Shown: positions 34,889 through 47,056 of the stretch, piece after piece | How positions within the stretch are numbered: the first letter of the stretch is position 1 | Layout of the letters: every line of letters begins with the position of its first letter | DNA from: Symsagittifera roscoffensis | Taxonomy: Eukaryota > Xenacoelomorpha > Acoela > Convolutidae | Direction: 5' to 3' | DNA length: 64,000 nt | Assembly (NCBI RefSeq): GCF_963678635.1 | Contig: NW_026971278.1 | Span: 41,393-105,392, forward strand | The notes under the pieces: generated by a model | Seen by the model: only the letters and a program-made list of their open reading frames with translations | Told to the model about the DNA's origin: nothing | Databases searched by the model: none | Made by a program: the position numbers and the translations under genes

Positions 34889-37800
34889 CTAATAAGACAC
34901 ATTAGCAGTCATCCTCCACAGCCGTTCAGCCTCCTCTTCGTCGTCTTCTGTCATCAAAGCAGAAAAACTGTTATCTCTGCTCTCCATCCTCGCTCTAGCT
35001 AGTTCGTGTGTGTTTGTGATCGCTCCTGGGGATGACCCGCTGAGGTAACTTGAGTTGGCGTTCAGACTGCTGTTCAAAGGGTTACTCGAGTTCAAGGTCG
35101 AACTCGTTGAGTCATCTGCGAAAAAAAACAGGAAACTATAATAATACTTTTATTTTCAAGCCAGAAATACAAACTTTGAAAATGGACTCATGAAAAGCCA
35201 GATTGGTTGCTACTAGAAAATCCAAAAGACCACTCATTAATCAATTAAGTTATGTTGTTTTACAACATTACTACATTAATCAATTAAGTTGTTTCATTTA
35301 AGTAAAAAAAAACTTTTTGTTAGCGTTTAAACATCTTTATGAACTAGCACGCAACAAAAACCTAATTCTGACATGTAGACAAAAGGAATCATTTTAATCA
35401 GGTGAGAAATTGTGCTCATAAAGAGAGCGGTCCTTCAACTTCAGAAGAGATGACGGAATTGTTGAAGTAAAATTATAACCTCACTGATAATTCTGCTACG
35501 TTTCTCATGTCAATGATGTTACTACTCAAACATAGTTGGCTTTTTAACAACTTCGTCGAACTTCGCTAATTATGAGCCCCTTTGTTCCAATTTCTATTCC
35601 ATTTAACTAATAAAATTAAACATACAAATACTACAACTTAATCATATAATATAAGTCTCAATTTGCTGAAAAAATACCAACCAAAAAAAAAATAATGACA
35701 CCCAAACGTACCCAAACTAGCCGAAGAGTTTCTATGTGCGCCTCTATGCCAATGGACAGTGAGTGTCTTATTCTTGAACTTGAAGCCCTTCTGAGCTGCA
35801 TTTAGACTGTCTATTCTGTTTCTGTACTCGAAGTAGAGCACTCCATTCTCTTCCCATTTGGACTCCACTTTTCCCAGTTTGGAGAAGTGGAGGATCACTT
35901 CATCTTTCTCGTCCAGATCGAAGCCGGATACCTGAAAACATTCATTACAATCGAAACAACGTTGAACCGAATCGATAACAAGAAGACGTCACAAGAGATT
36001 CATGGTCAATGCCAAATTGATGGCAATATCCTTTCAAGGTAACGAATCTGAAATAAGTTAATTAATCTAAAACTACTCATTCCGATGTCAGTGATCAACT
36101 TTTAACTCACTCGATCACAAGAAAAAGTAGAATTATCCTAAAAAACTATCCTTGACCGTTTAGGTTGCTCAAGGAGATCGAGCAAAAAATTGGAACAGAA
36201 AAGATAACCAACAGACAGTTGGAAGAGTCAATGAACGCAAGTAAGCAGAAAAAATAACTGACTTGTTTTTTGAAAAAATGTCAGAGAAAAACAGATGGCC
36301 TTAAAGCCCTTTAAATTTCTACAACAATGTATGATTGGTGCTTTTTTGATAAAAAGAACCCAATTTGAGAACACTGGATCAATAAATAAAATTATTATTT
36401 CGCTGGGAAATCTAAATAATTAATTCCACTTTCGCAACTAGAAGTCGATCGCACTTTTCGTTATCTTTTAACTTTCGCTGTTCGATAGTGGAGTTTGCCT
36501 TCCTTTTAAACTTGAGCCTGAACAAATTTTAAAACTTTTGAAAAAACGAAAAAAAAAAATCATCGCGACCTATTTAAGAGTCTGAACTATGTTCATCGAC
36601 TCTTAAGAAATTGGTTAGTAAAAGCCAGCGAATATTTTGATCACTTATTCCCGGCCAGCTGTTTATAATTGCAAGCAAACAAACATTTTTTCTTTAAAAA
36701 ACAAAACCTATTATAGTTAACTATCAAATTATTGGTATATTAACCTACTTTTGAAAAAATTCAGACTTTTTCTCTTCACGGATAATCTTTTTTGCGACTC
36801 ACGGACGTTTCTTGCGTCAAAAATTTCACGTGGTTCCACTATTGCAGACGAAATTGGTCAGGCTGTGGTACACCTGATGAGTTCAAGTGAGAGCTCATTC
36901 TCGCACAATATCAATGCCATTGCAGAGAATCGATTACACAATCTGCCGCTCTCAAACTAAACGCCTCACCGCTATGCTAAGTGCGTCATAACTGATCATT
37001 GAAACATAACCACTGAACAAATTTAATCTAATCAAGTCACAATATATGTAGACCTTGAGAAATCTAACATACATAAATTATGCGCAAAAAACTACACAGC
37101 CTAGTTTCTTCCAATTTATTGTGGAGGGCACGGGGATTAGTCAAATTAATATATATTTTTACAAGTCCTAAAAGAAAGAAAATAAAATGAAATAGATTAT
37201 GAAATTAGTTCCTGCTGAAATTAAATTTATATCCATATACATTAAAGAGGATAAACTGAAATCGAATTCAAACTCGCCTTAATAGTCTTCGGTCTGTTAT
37301 CTGCTGTTGTTGTGGTTACTCCACTCTGGGCTAGACTCTGCTGCTGTTGTTGTTGCTGGATAGCTTGGGAGAGGAAAGGGGCATTGTGCCTCACTTGCGG
37401 ATATGAGGAGTTCAAAAATGAACTGAATTGGTGAGAGCTTCCTGACGGAACGCCTGAAAATCATTTAATTTTTCTTCTAATATGTGATTTGTTTTTTTTT
37501 AAAACATGAGATGTTTTTTTTTTCTCAAAACTCATTGCAATTTCTCATATCACTTTTCAAAAAAATTTTGCAGCATAAAAATTCAACGAAAAAACAACAT
37601 AATTTGACCAAAGTGCAAAAGAACAAGGAAGCCGCAAAAATGATTGCAGGTTAGTTTTTTTATTTTAAGAACAATTTATGTTGACTTTTTTGAATTTGCT
37701 AAAAAAAAAAATCAGCAAGACCTATTTAAAAACAAGATTGAGCGCATCAATAGTACAGACAAAGATTTTCTGTCACAATGAAATAATTAATTGGATTGTT

Positions 37801-40800
37801 GAACACCAAGTTTTTGGTTCTTCAATAGAAAAGTATTAGTTTCCGATCGAAAAATTTTCTTACCACCTCCTCCTGCTAAAGACGATGCTCCGCTGGAAAA
37901 CGCCGAAGACCCCGGGAAAGAAGGCCGTCCTTTTCCCATAACCCCCAACTGCACAGCTTCCTTCTTCAACTCAATTAACCTTTTCTGAAGTTGCATCTTT
38001 TCCTCCGCATTTTTATCAGTCAATAATTCCAATTCAGCATCTAAAAGTTCTTTTTGAGTCTCGCGTTTGTGTTTCATAAGCGGAGATGAAGATAGTAATT
38101 TAGCAGCTGGAGGCGGTTTGGGTGGTACTACAGGTTTTGGCTTAGCTGCGTTTAGTAATGTATCTATTTCATCTCGCAATTTCGCGCAAGATTCTTCTAG
38201 GGATTTCAGAGTTGTCAAAATTAGTTTCTTATCATTAGCACTCAGTGTGGTTTTTCCTTTTTCTAATTTACTGAGAAGTTTTTTCTGTTCGTCGACGTAT
38301 TTTGAAAGCAGTTCTCGTTTCTGTTCAATTAGGTTTGTTTTCAATTTGATGGCTGATTTTCGCTCGTCTTCTTTCTTCTTCCGCGCTTCTTCTTGAGCTA
38401 AAAAAAACAACAGATTTTTTGTAAAGCAAAAATTCAAACATCGAGGCGAAGCTGAACTTCGCACCACTTGCGATACAAAAATGAATCACTCTGATTACAA
38501 GCGAATGAAAAATTGAAAAGAAAAAACTTCAAAAGAGCACGAAAAAACGAGCAAAATTACATGCACCATTAGAAGCTTTCAAATGCTATAAAGAAATCGA
38601 ACCTTTCTGCGGGACCTTAGCCGACAAAAATAAGCAGACACGAAAATCCAAAAGAGTCGAAAACTTTCCGTTTCCACAAAAAACAGGTCCCGACTGAATC
38701 CAAAGTCCAGAACTTGTCGTCTCAACTTTGATGTCTCAACAATGCTCATAACACTCCTTGAATTTATAAAGAAAACAACTTCAAAAGTTTTCAATAAACA
38801 TGAAAAAAATCAAAAAACAACAAAAAGCATCGACAAAACGTCTTGGACCTCTATTATTTTCCTAAAACCGGAACACATTGAAAAAATTTTGTATTTCAGT
38901 TAAAATGCCTAAACTCTTGGCAAAACAGGGCAAGTCGACAAAAAACAACCCGACAAACAGAAGTCCAAGTAAGACTTTTTGACGCGTGGACAATTTTCCG
39001 TTTACAAAAAAAATAAGTCCTCGCCGGATTCAAACCACTGACCTTGGTCTTGACATGCCCAACACAACATGTCACTCAAACAAATCCAGTAAAATTTCGA
39101 ACACATCTACCTTCGTAAAAAAATTTTCCATACTTTTTTGAAGTTTCGGAGAAGTTAATGTTAAGCATATGAAAATAAATTGTCAAATTTGACACTATTT
39201 CCATTTTAAATATCTAGTAAAATTAGTAGAGAAGGATCATTAGCTAAATCAGCCGACAAAATTAAGGCCGACAGCCAATAAATTGAAAATAATCCGAAAG
39301 CTTTTCGAAAAAAAACTATCGCAAGACTAGCATGGAACACTTTAAAATAAATTACGATCTCTAAATTAGTAGTAAATGTAAGATGTAGTTGGTCGTTTAA
39401 AAGACCCTTTGAAATAATAAATTACTCAATTGACCACTCTGTGAACAAAGGTTTTTACGGGGAAAAAAGTCTAATGTCCGTTTGCAATACCCTTGCTTAT
39501 CGGAAGGGTTATCATAGTATCTTGTAAACACACTTTTAAGCAAAAGCGAAGCGGAGCTTCCCGTGGATTACGATACAAAATCATATTGGGAAATAATATT
39601 ACTGGTATACCATGTGAAAAAAAATAATAAAAAACACCATTTAAAAAGCCGAAACACGTTTCTTACTTTTTCAAGACTTAGTTTAATTCAGACAGCTGAT
39701 GAAATGATTTTAGAAAGAAATTTTTTTTTAAAAGAAAATGTATAATCAGAAAAGATTATAATCTCAGAAAGCTCAGAACAAAAGGCCCGATTACTTTCTT
39801 GTGACTAATAGTAAAAAAAAACATTCTTAAATCGTAGAAAAAACATTTGGGCAAAAAATGTTGGAATGTAATTGTCGGCATTCTCCCAGGAATTATTCAA
39901 CGGGACTTTTAATTTAGGTAAAATTGCTTAATCGGAAAAAAGTTAGCCAAAAAAGAAAGTTAGCCTGCAGAAATTTGACCAAAAAGAAAAACCAAAAACC
40001 TCGCCAAAAAAATGATAGCTGTTAAGAAAACCGACAATTGAAATTTCGAAATTTGCAGTGGATAAACCACGTTAAATCTTTTTGAATTTAATTGAAGCTC
40101 CTGATTGAATTTAATTCGTTTAAACAAACCCATTTAGAGAAAACGAAAAAACTTTTCATCCAACTGGTAATTCATTTTTTTGCACCAATTCCCCTTTTGG
40201 TATAAGAGAGTGGTATTTCAGATATTCCATATTCCATCATTTCGTTGAAAATTGCAACAAAATAACTTGAGCAGGATAATTAGTTACAACATCAATGGTT
40301 ACACAAATTGAAAGTAAAAACTAGAATCCGAATAAATTGAACATTTTTTCAGTAAGGCTTCATTCAAAAACAGTTATTGGACATTTATTGGAAGAAAATG
40401 GATTTAGTATATTTGAGACAAGCTAAATGAAAAGGAATACACAATGTGCTGGTCAAAAAACGCTGAACCATCGCCTAATGATCAGAATTAAACTTAACTA
40501 AAAAGTTTATTAGTACGTAAAACGAAACACGCAGTTTTATTTAAACTTTCAAGAAATTGTGCATGCCAGCCGGCACTTGCGACATGTCAACGATTGAATA
40601 TGCTTCATACATATTTGTAAGAAAAGTTGTTTAACGGCAAAAAAGTCTTGTTCCGGAGAACAAGATTTTAAAAAAAATTGTGTAAAGGAAAGTCTTGTTC
40701 GCGGTTACAAGATTTGGAAGAGTAGCTTAAAGGAAAAAAAGACTTTTTCGCGATTACAACTCAAGCGGAATTCATTTTTTTTCTCTATTTTGGTAAAAAA

Positions 40801-43501
40801 GAAGATGATCCTTTTTGAATACGATACCTTATGGCTAACTCATATACCTTGTATCTGTTTGAGTGATGAGTCTATCTTCTGCTGTTTCAGCGCCTCTTGT
40901 GCTTCCAACTGGGACTGCATCCCTCCTCCTCCCCCTGCCTGTCCCATCATCTGACTCTGCTTGGCCAGCAGAAGCCGTTGGGCTCTTGTAGCTGCATGTT
41001 TCTTCGGGAATGTCTGAAATATATGAAGTTATTAGCCAATTGATACAAGCCATTCTTTAGCTTTGAATAAAGACTCCTTCAGTTTAAGAGCTTTTTTGAT
41101 CAGTTGAATCTGGAAACGTTCTAAAAGCGCCATTATATACATACATATTTCAAGGAAAAAACGTTTGAACACAAAAGTTGCTAGCTTGTAAGAAAATGAA
41201 AAAATTTCCGAGCTGATAAAAAATGGCATATTGATGCTATTGAATGAACTTTTTATTTCCATGCCAGAAATTTTTTTTCTATCATAGTCTGTTTGAGACG
41301 TACACCTCTATTCATTGTTTTTATGAAAAAAAACATTCGAAATTTCGTGCAAAAAAAAAAACAAAAAAGCAGATAACATGAACACTAAAGCAAGTGAAAT
41401 TAACCGAAATTATTTCGTACAAGTTAGGTAATAAATGACCTGAAATTAATCATAGAGAGGCTAGGCTGCACATAGCAAAAATGGCATTTAATATGAACCA
41501 AAAAAATGAAACGAAATAGCCGATTAAAAGAATCATACAGCAGACATGCGTCCGTGTTACGAATCAAACGTCTTCCTGCCTAAACTATTGTTATAGTCGC
41601 CTGATTGAGTTCATACATTACCTAACACTAAAAATTAGGCGATTCATCATCTCGGATAATAAACTTACTGAAGTTGCCACCAAAACTCAATGTTAAACTG
41701 AGAACTAATTTGTGCAAGTAAGGTCGGAACAAAGTGAACCCGGATTAAAACACAAGCGTTTGCCTCTGTAAAAAGTATACGAGTCTGCAGGTAAGCTGAT
41801 ATTCTCCGTTTTTGAGACCGATTTGGACTAAGATTATTTTCACTAGCTTAATGACATGCGTAACTATTATTAAAAGTAGATCACAGAGCGCCATACACAG
41901 TTTGAATAACTTGCCGAGTTCTGGTTTTGATCTGCATTTCCATTGGTCGCTCCATCATTTTGACCTTGACTTTCCACTTGACCTCCGTTACTAGAGTTCA
42001 TCATCGTGGGCAAACTAGCGTTTCCTCCAGCGTGCCAAAACACAGCAATGAACCGATTGTTGAACACTGGTTCAGGTGCTGAACAAGCATTTCTGGCGGA
42101 ATTATGAGTAGTAAACTTGACAATTGCAGCTTGCTGATCATTGTTAATTCCTACTGTTATAGATTCTATTTCACCAAATTTCTCGAAGTGTTCTCTCAAC
42201 TTTTCTTCTGTATTTTGTTCCAGGGGGATTCTTCTGAGCTCTAATGTCGAATTATCAGGACTACCTTTGCCTTTATTCCATGGAGTAAACTTCGGGCGTT
42301 TATTCTGGTTATTATTGTTGTACATTCTGGGTTGGTTTTGGGTTAGAGATATAATGTTATCGCTAGCTTGGCGTTTCGGTGCTCTGTTATCGTTCTGATT
42401 TTGCTGATGATTCTGCTGCATATGAGGAAACCCGTTGCCTCCTGGAAGGGGGAAGGGAAGCGACTTCGCTATCATCTCAAAGCCAGGAGGAGGGGGCATG
42501 TTCATCAAACCAGGCGGTGGGAAAGGAAATGGCATCCCAGGGGGAGGCGGAAAAGCCGTGAACGGATTTGGAAACATGGGCGAAATGAACGGCTCAGTCG
42601 GCAGTTTGTCAACTTTGAAAGGATCAGACCCATGATCGAATGGACATGAATCACCTTTCTTGCAGAAACCTTTTTCTTCATAATCAGGACACTTTCTAGG
42701 CTTATCTTTCCTCTTCTTTTTTAGTATTTTATCATCTTTTCTTCTTTTACGTTTCGGTCTGTCATCAACAACTTGCCGTCTAACTGGTTTTTTCTTAGTT
42801 CTTGCTGTTTTCACTGATGTTTTCTCTTTTGAGTTTGACTTCGATCTGCTTTTAGATTTTCGATCGTGTTCACTTGCACTACTTATACTTGATAAACTGT
42901 GATCGCGCTTCTTCGCTGATTTTTCATTCTCGGGAGTACTTTTGTCATCGCCATTTGCTTCATATTCATTGGCTTCGATTTCTTTATTCTCTTGCTCGGT
43001 CGTCTCTGTTGTCTCGGCTTGTTTGCTAGTTTCGTCCTTCTCAAGTGTTGTTTCTGGTTCTTCTTTTACATTTGACGTAACTCCAGACCAATCAGTCGGG
43101 TCGTACTCCTCTAAAATTGAAAATTTTCTCAGTGTAATCTTTACCACTTCCACTATGAAACAAAATGAAAATGAAGTTGCTTAGTTGACTTTTTCAAGAA
43201 TGCCTTTGAAGAGATAGTTTAATTTTAAAAATGCATTTCACTAATATGATCTGACCTTACCTTGAATATAAGCCTGAGTAACTAAAGTGTGAATCAGTTT
43301 GTCAACAAACGCAGGAGTTTCCTTCGCCAAGAAAACATCCAGTGAAGTAAGGCATTTCGTTTTCAAAACATCTTCATCCTTGTCTCGCTTAACAAGGGCA
43401 AGAATGTATTTCGCTAGAACGCCTGGGTCTGCATCACAAATAGGCTCCAACTCCTCCACCAGCCAATCTCTGAGGGCGTCTGTATTATCAATAACAATCA
43501 T
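34889..43501 (-). CDS. RBM26: RBM26/RBM27-type RNA-binding protein
   Basis: Seven coding exons: 43261-43501, 41897-43110, 40848-41013, 37864-38397, 37278-37453, 35712-35931, 34889-35115; phases close to 925 residues and stop TAG. Start is ATG 43501 (MIVIDNTDALRDW). Domains: N-terminal PWI-like helix bundle (1-80, LEPICDADPGVLAKYI as in RBM26), charged RS/K-rich linker, CCCH zinc finger at about 220-240 (CPDYEEKGFCKKGDSCPFDH), proline-rich stretch with FPPPPGMPFPFPPPG, RRM1 at about 368-440, coiled coil at about 545-700 and RRM2 from about 777, then an acidic end EDDEEEAERLW. Homologues act in the nucleus with the poly(A) tail exosome targeting complex and in mRNA processing. The fifth intron begins with GC instead of GT. 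A glutamine run lies in exon 5. Confidence 0.93.
36361..36540. repeat. Interspersed repeat copy in an RBM26 intron
   Basis: Matches 33601-33740 (CAATTTGAGA start) and 27751-27887 (CGCTGGGAA, AGAAGTCGATC, GATAGTGGAGTTTGCCTTC). A weaker piece is near 40130-40200. Confidence 0.5.
36786..36989 (-). repeat. tRNA-derived SINE, copy 2 (in RBM26 intron)
   Basis: The - strand start GACGCACTTAGCATAGCGGTGAGG is a clear A-box region, with a B-box-like GTAATCGATTC about 45 bases on; body and AAAAAAG end are shared with 30168-30372. Both copies lie antisense to + and sense to the host genes. Confidence 0.68.
38444..38480 (+). repeat. GAAGC/GCTTC palindromic repeat, copy 2
   Basis: AGGCGAAGCTGAACTTCGC, then CTTGCGATACAAAA; see the copies at 30881 and 39545. 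Confidence 0.5.
38640..38765 (-). repeat. Second SINE-like repeat, copy 1
   Basis: Shares with 38985-39090, in the same order, GGACAATTTTCCGTTT/GAAAACTTTCCGTTT, A(C/T)AAGTCC, GACTGAATCC/GCCGGATTC and a distal GTCTCAAC/GTCACTC part. The B-box equivalent is decayed in this copy. Confidence 0.45.
38985..39090 (-). repeat. Second SINE-like repeat, copy 2, with intact B box
   Basis: On the - strand GGTTTGAATCC at 39037-39048 is a perfect pol III B box, preceded by a GACATGTTGTGTTGGGC segment in the A-box position. It may be a tRNA-derived SINE family distinct from the one at 30168. Confidence 0.45.
39545..39580 (+). repeat. GAAGC/GCTTC palindromic repeat, copy 3
   Basis: AGCGAAGCGGAGCTTCCC, then GATTACGATACAAAA. 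Confidence 0.45.
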
Positions 43502-43665
43502 CTTCAAAAAACCAATTATTTACACATTTCACTGCTAGTTAGTGCTTTTTCCTTCATTCAAGAAAAGGTAGCAAATCAAAGGTCGAGAACTATCGACAGA
43601 TCTCTCTTCTATCTAAAGAATAAAATCGATTAGCCTAATTGTTGTGATAAACTTATTAAATAGGG
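43502..43665 (-). promoter_or_regulatory. RBM26 upstream region squeezed between the start codon and an LTR
   Basis: Only about 164 bases separate the RBM26 ATG from the proposed end of the giant element's 3' LTR. No TATA box is obvious; it likely contains the 5' UTR. Either the native promoter is this short, or a 5' exon or the promoter lies beyond or within the element. Confidence 0.35.
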
Positions 43666-45054
43666 TGTTATGATGTGGAAAGCCCACGTGTAGTGGTGAG
43701 AAAAGGAGTATCGTTGAAGGCAGATGACTGTGACATTCGACCAGAATGGACAAAATGTAACATTCGTCTACTGCAGTCACACATGAGGCTTAAGAAAAAT
43801 AGGCCCTATAACCACTGGCTCAAGGGTCAGGGACACCATCTCTTGTGTTTTTCTACCTCAAGAACGGTCGGAGCCAGTTCGGTTCGCTTGTGACATGAGA
43901 CTACGACCCGTTACAGCTTAAAGGCTACTACTAAAATATCCCCCACTCTAGAATTAGAAACGTCCCCATACTTAGGTCTCTAGATACCCAAAATACATGA
44001 ACGCCGTTAAAAACCGGGTTGGAACAATCCGTTAAGTTACTTTTTATTAGACAGTGGAACTTTGATCCATTTCAGATGGATCAACCTAAAACTCGCCTTA
44101 CCTCAACATAACAATTATAAAACACACTCTAGGAATTTAAATTAAGTACTCACATTGTAGCACGCTCAAGAGCCAGGAAGTAAATAAGTCGGTAAACAAC
44201 TCAAGAATTAATAAAGTAACTAATATGAGTTTAATGTTAGTCAGTTTTAACAACAAGAACAAGTTTTTACTCTAGACTGCAAGTTCTCGTGAACCATTGG
44301 GACACTCTAGCTGTCCACCTTTCCACCGAAGGTTCACTCTGGTCCAGTCAATAATGGTATTCCAATCGTGATAATCCAACTCGTGGGAATGCTCTCGTCT
44401 CTGTTTCAGATGGGACAGCTCTACTCTAGGTTATTATTGCTTTCGAAATTGCGAATAGCAATTTCCCACCGATTTTTCTAGCAACTTTCCCGCGATTGTT
44501 ACTCAATTGTTCTGAAATTGTTCTGATCTCTTTTTCTGATTTTCAGTTCTCGCGAGAAAATCGTGCATGACAGGTTCCATTCGAAATTTTGAAAAATTAA
44601 ATTTCACTCCAAAATCAAGCGTTTTTTTCTTCTCTCAAGGTCAAACCTCCAAATATGACCGACTGGCACATACTCCCCGGACTCGAGATCGATGTCCTCA
44701 TCGCGCGCTGTCTTCTGCCAGTGAGTCCCAGAAAAACCGAGTGTTGCTCAAGATACAGTGCCAGTGGTCATTTAAAGAAGTTTGCAGCAGATTTAAGCTT
44801 ATCTACACCCCAAAATTCACAGCCATTTAAAATTTTCACACTATTGCTAAACAGCAATCAAAATCTGCATACACCTGCACCCTTGAATTTTCGCTTTTCA
44901 AGCCAATCATTTTAAAATCTCTTTTGTCCTATTCAATCAGGAAATTGTCATGCAGCATTTCGATTTATATAATAAATATAGTATATTAGTAACAATATTT
45001 GCTTTGTTAAAATTTCTTTTTCGTGAATCCAAGTTTCACTCGGATCCACGCTCA
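43666..45054 (-). repeat. Proposed 3' LTR of the giant element
   Basis: On the - strand the region starts TGAGCGTGGATCC directly after a polypurine tract and could end CATAACA at 43666, giving TG...CA ends and about 1389 bp. A TATATAAAT box is present near 44970 (- strand). The right border is supported by the purine tract; the left border is a guess because the partner LTR is not in the window. Confidence 0.45.
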
Positions 45055-45071
45055 AGCCCCCCTTCCCTCTC
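45055..45071 (-). other. Polypurine tract of the giant element
   Basis: GAGAGGGAAGGGGGG on the - strand, 30 bases after the last ORF, is the expected primer site for plus-strand DNA synthesis next to the 3' LTR. Confidence 0.6.
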
Positions 45072-45100
45072 AAGACTCAAGATCCATCCGATTTGCCCAT

Positions 45101-47044
45101 TCATCTCGTACTCTTCGCCTTGGAGGTACTGCATCCTGAAGTGCTAGATGCGGCAAACTGTCTCAACAGTTTCTCTTCATCATCGGAACTAATCACAATC
45201 TCCTCCCAAGCCTTCAGCTGTTCATAGGATCGCATCCATTCTCTCTGCTCCTGCAATCTCTTTGCTTGGTTGGGTAGTGCCTTCACCCTAGCTTCTCGGT
45301 TCAAGCAAAAGGAGTTGTGCAGGCTCAAGCTCACGTTCTTCGCCAGGTCTTCCTCTAGTATCGACTCCCTCGCTTTGGTATTGTCTCTAGACATCTTACC
45401 CACTCTTTTCCATCCTGTCGTGATCGCATTACGATGGGTTAGCAGGGGTCTCTTGAAAGCTTCCGGCCCAATCTCGGCCTGGAACTGTCGATACTCTTTT
45501 TGATGTTTTCTCATGTGATCTTTCGTTGTCATGTACAACCAAGACGTCAGTGTCGCCCGAAACCATGGAAAGTACCTCAAGCGACTCCATACGTGCCTGA
45601 CTTCCGTCGGTATGGCGAATACTTTGCACGCAGTCTCAAACAACTCGAGTCTCCTGCTGTAGTCTATCGCGTATATTGACTCAGCCGTTGGCGTCGTCGC
45701 CTCCCGATACTTCGTTATATTCTCTTCTATCCATCTCAGAGCTAACATCGTACTCACTACTAAGAGCGTCACCTTCTGCCGGTGATCCGGTAGTCCGATC
45801 GACCGAATCTCTTCCACATCCCACACCAGGCAAAGGTTCTTGTGATCTGGATACCACACCGTTTGTGCCAAACAGTGGCATGGGCATTCCCCATGAGAGA
45901 TCTCAATGCTCCTGAGATTACGCTCCCCTGAGGCTTCCAAGAGAGGCTCAAGCTCCATCATTTTCTCGTGCATCGTGTCGTTGTCTTCCAGGTTCGGAGT
46001 ACTTCCCACAGGTTTCCCGATCACGTTTTGTCTCTCGTGATCGCTCGTGTTTTCTCTTTCCAACTTCAGAAGATCTTCTCCCCAGATTTCGCTTAAGTCA
46101 TCTCTCAATTCTTTTGGTACTGTCCCTTTGATTTTTCTCAACAACTTGTGCGAGTGATGCGACATCCGAGCCAACCTCACGCACTTGGGCACTGAGAAGG
46201 CCTTGTCCACCAGTATTCTCTGGCTGGACACTTCCACCATCGCCATGTGTAGCGGGTAGTGACTTCCGCACAAGTTGGCCATCATTGACCCAATCAGCGA
46301 TTTCGCGTTCAATGGCAAGCCATAAGCTTCGCTCATGGGAAATCCCATTTCCGCCTCAAGACCAACCTTCCAGCTCCGGATGTGTTTTTGAGTCACCTGC
46401 AACACCCCGGGCCATGATTCTACGCTCAACGCCGTCACTAAATGATGTTCAGACTCCAGTCTCTCCAGTGCCTGCAGACCACACATTCTCGAGAAGAATC
46501 CGAGAGCTGTCGCTATATTCACCGTGGTTCTCGCGTAACATTCCGCTATTATTTGCACTTCACTTTTCTCCCTTTCTGTGATGTCTTCGAACCAAGTGAC
46601 CAGGTCTTCTTTTTGAAACGACAATATTCTGACGCATGACCGTCCATCGCAGATGTGCTCTCCGTTCCCACACGTCGAATCCAGACAGCTACCCGGCTCC
46701 AATTTCTTTGCTGACCCGGGGTCGCTCGTCCTTTCGCTTGGCTCTTGCATCTGGGGCGTGATTAGCTTATGTAGCACACTCAACTTCGCCAGATCTTCAT
46801 CTTCCGTTGGTGCTAACCTCACTCGCTCTGTGGTTTCCTCGATTAGACTTGCATGGGGATGTGGACACCAGGAGGGTCTTAGTAGCTTCCATATCACTCC
46901 CAAGTTCGTGGTTAACAAGCCATTTCCACCGCCCATGTTCACTTCAACTCTCTTGTTTGAGCGCGGTATGCTTATAACCTCTGGTGTTTTCTCAAGAATC
47001 AGGCCCAGGCTCGGCCCCTCTTTTTCCACCGCGTCTATTTCCAT
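45101..47044 (-). CDS. Giant element ORF5, 647-residue protein of unknown function
   Basis: Intact from ATG 47044 (MEIDAVEKEG) to TGA. I do not recognise it. A small cysteine/histidine group near residues 120-135 (CLDSTCGNGEHICDGRSC) could bind zinc. The middle is rich in W, H, L and M and looks folded (SWKVGLEAEMGF, CHCLAQTVWYPDHKNLCLVWD); the last 40 residues are acidic, then serine-rich and basic. It starts 12 bases after ORF4 ends, suggesting one transcript. No signal peptide or clear membrane span argues for a classical envelope protein. The ORF's length and lack of decay say it was under selection until recently. Confidence 0.75.
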   Translation of the reverse strand: MEIDAVEKEGPSLGLILEKTPEVISIPRSNKRVEVNMGGGNGLLTTNLGVIWKLLRPSWCPHPHASLIEETTERVRLAPTEDEDLAKLSVLHKLITPQMQEPSERTSDPGSAKKLEPGSCLDSTCGNGEHICDGRSCVRILSFQKEDLVTWFEDITEREKSEVQIIAECYARTTVNIATALGFFSRMCGLQALERLESEHHLVTALSVESWPGVLQVTQKHIRSWKVGLEAEMGFPMSEAYGLPLNAKSLIGSMMANLCGSHYPLHMAMVEVSSQRILVDKAFSVPKCVRLARMSHHSHKLLRKIKGTVPKELRDDLSEIWGEDLLKLERENTSDHERQNVIGKPVGSTPNLEDNDTMHEKMMELEPLLEASGERNLRSIEISHGECPCHCLAQTVWYPDHKNLCLVWDVEEIRSIGLPDHRQKVTLLVVSTMLALRWIEENITKYREATTPTAESIYAIDYSRRLELFETACKVFAIPTEVRHVWSRLRYFPWFRATLTSWLYMTTKDHMRKHQKEYRQFQAEIGPEAFKRPLLTHRNAITTGWKRVGKMSRDNTKARESILEEDLAKNVSLSLHNSFCLNREARVKALPNQAKRLQEQREWMRSYEQLKAWEEIVISSDDEEKLLRQFAASSTSGCSTSKAKSTR

Positions 47045-47056
47045 TATTCTTTCTGT

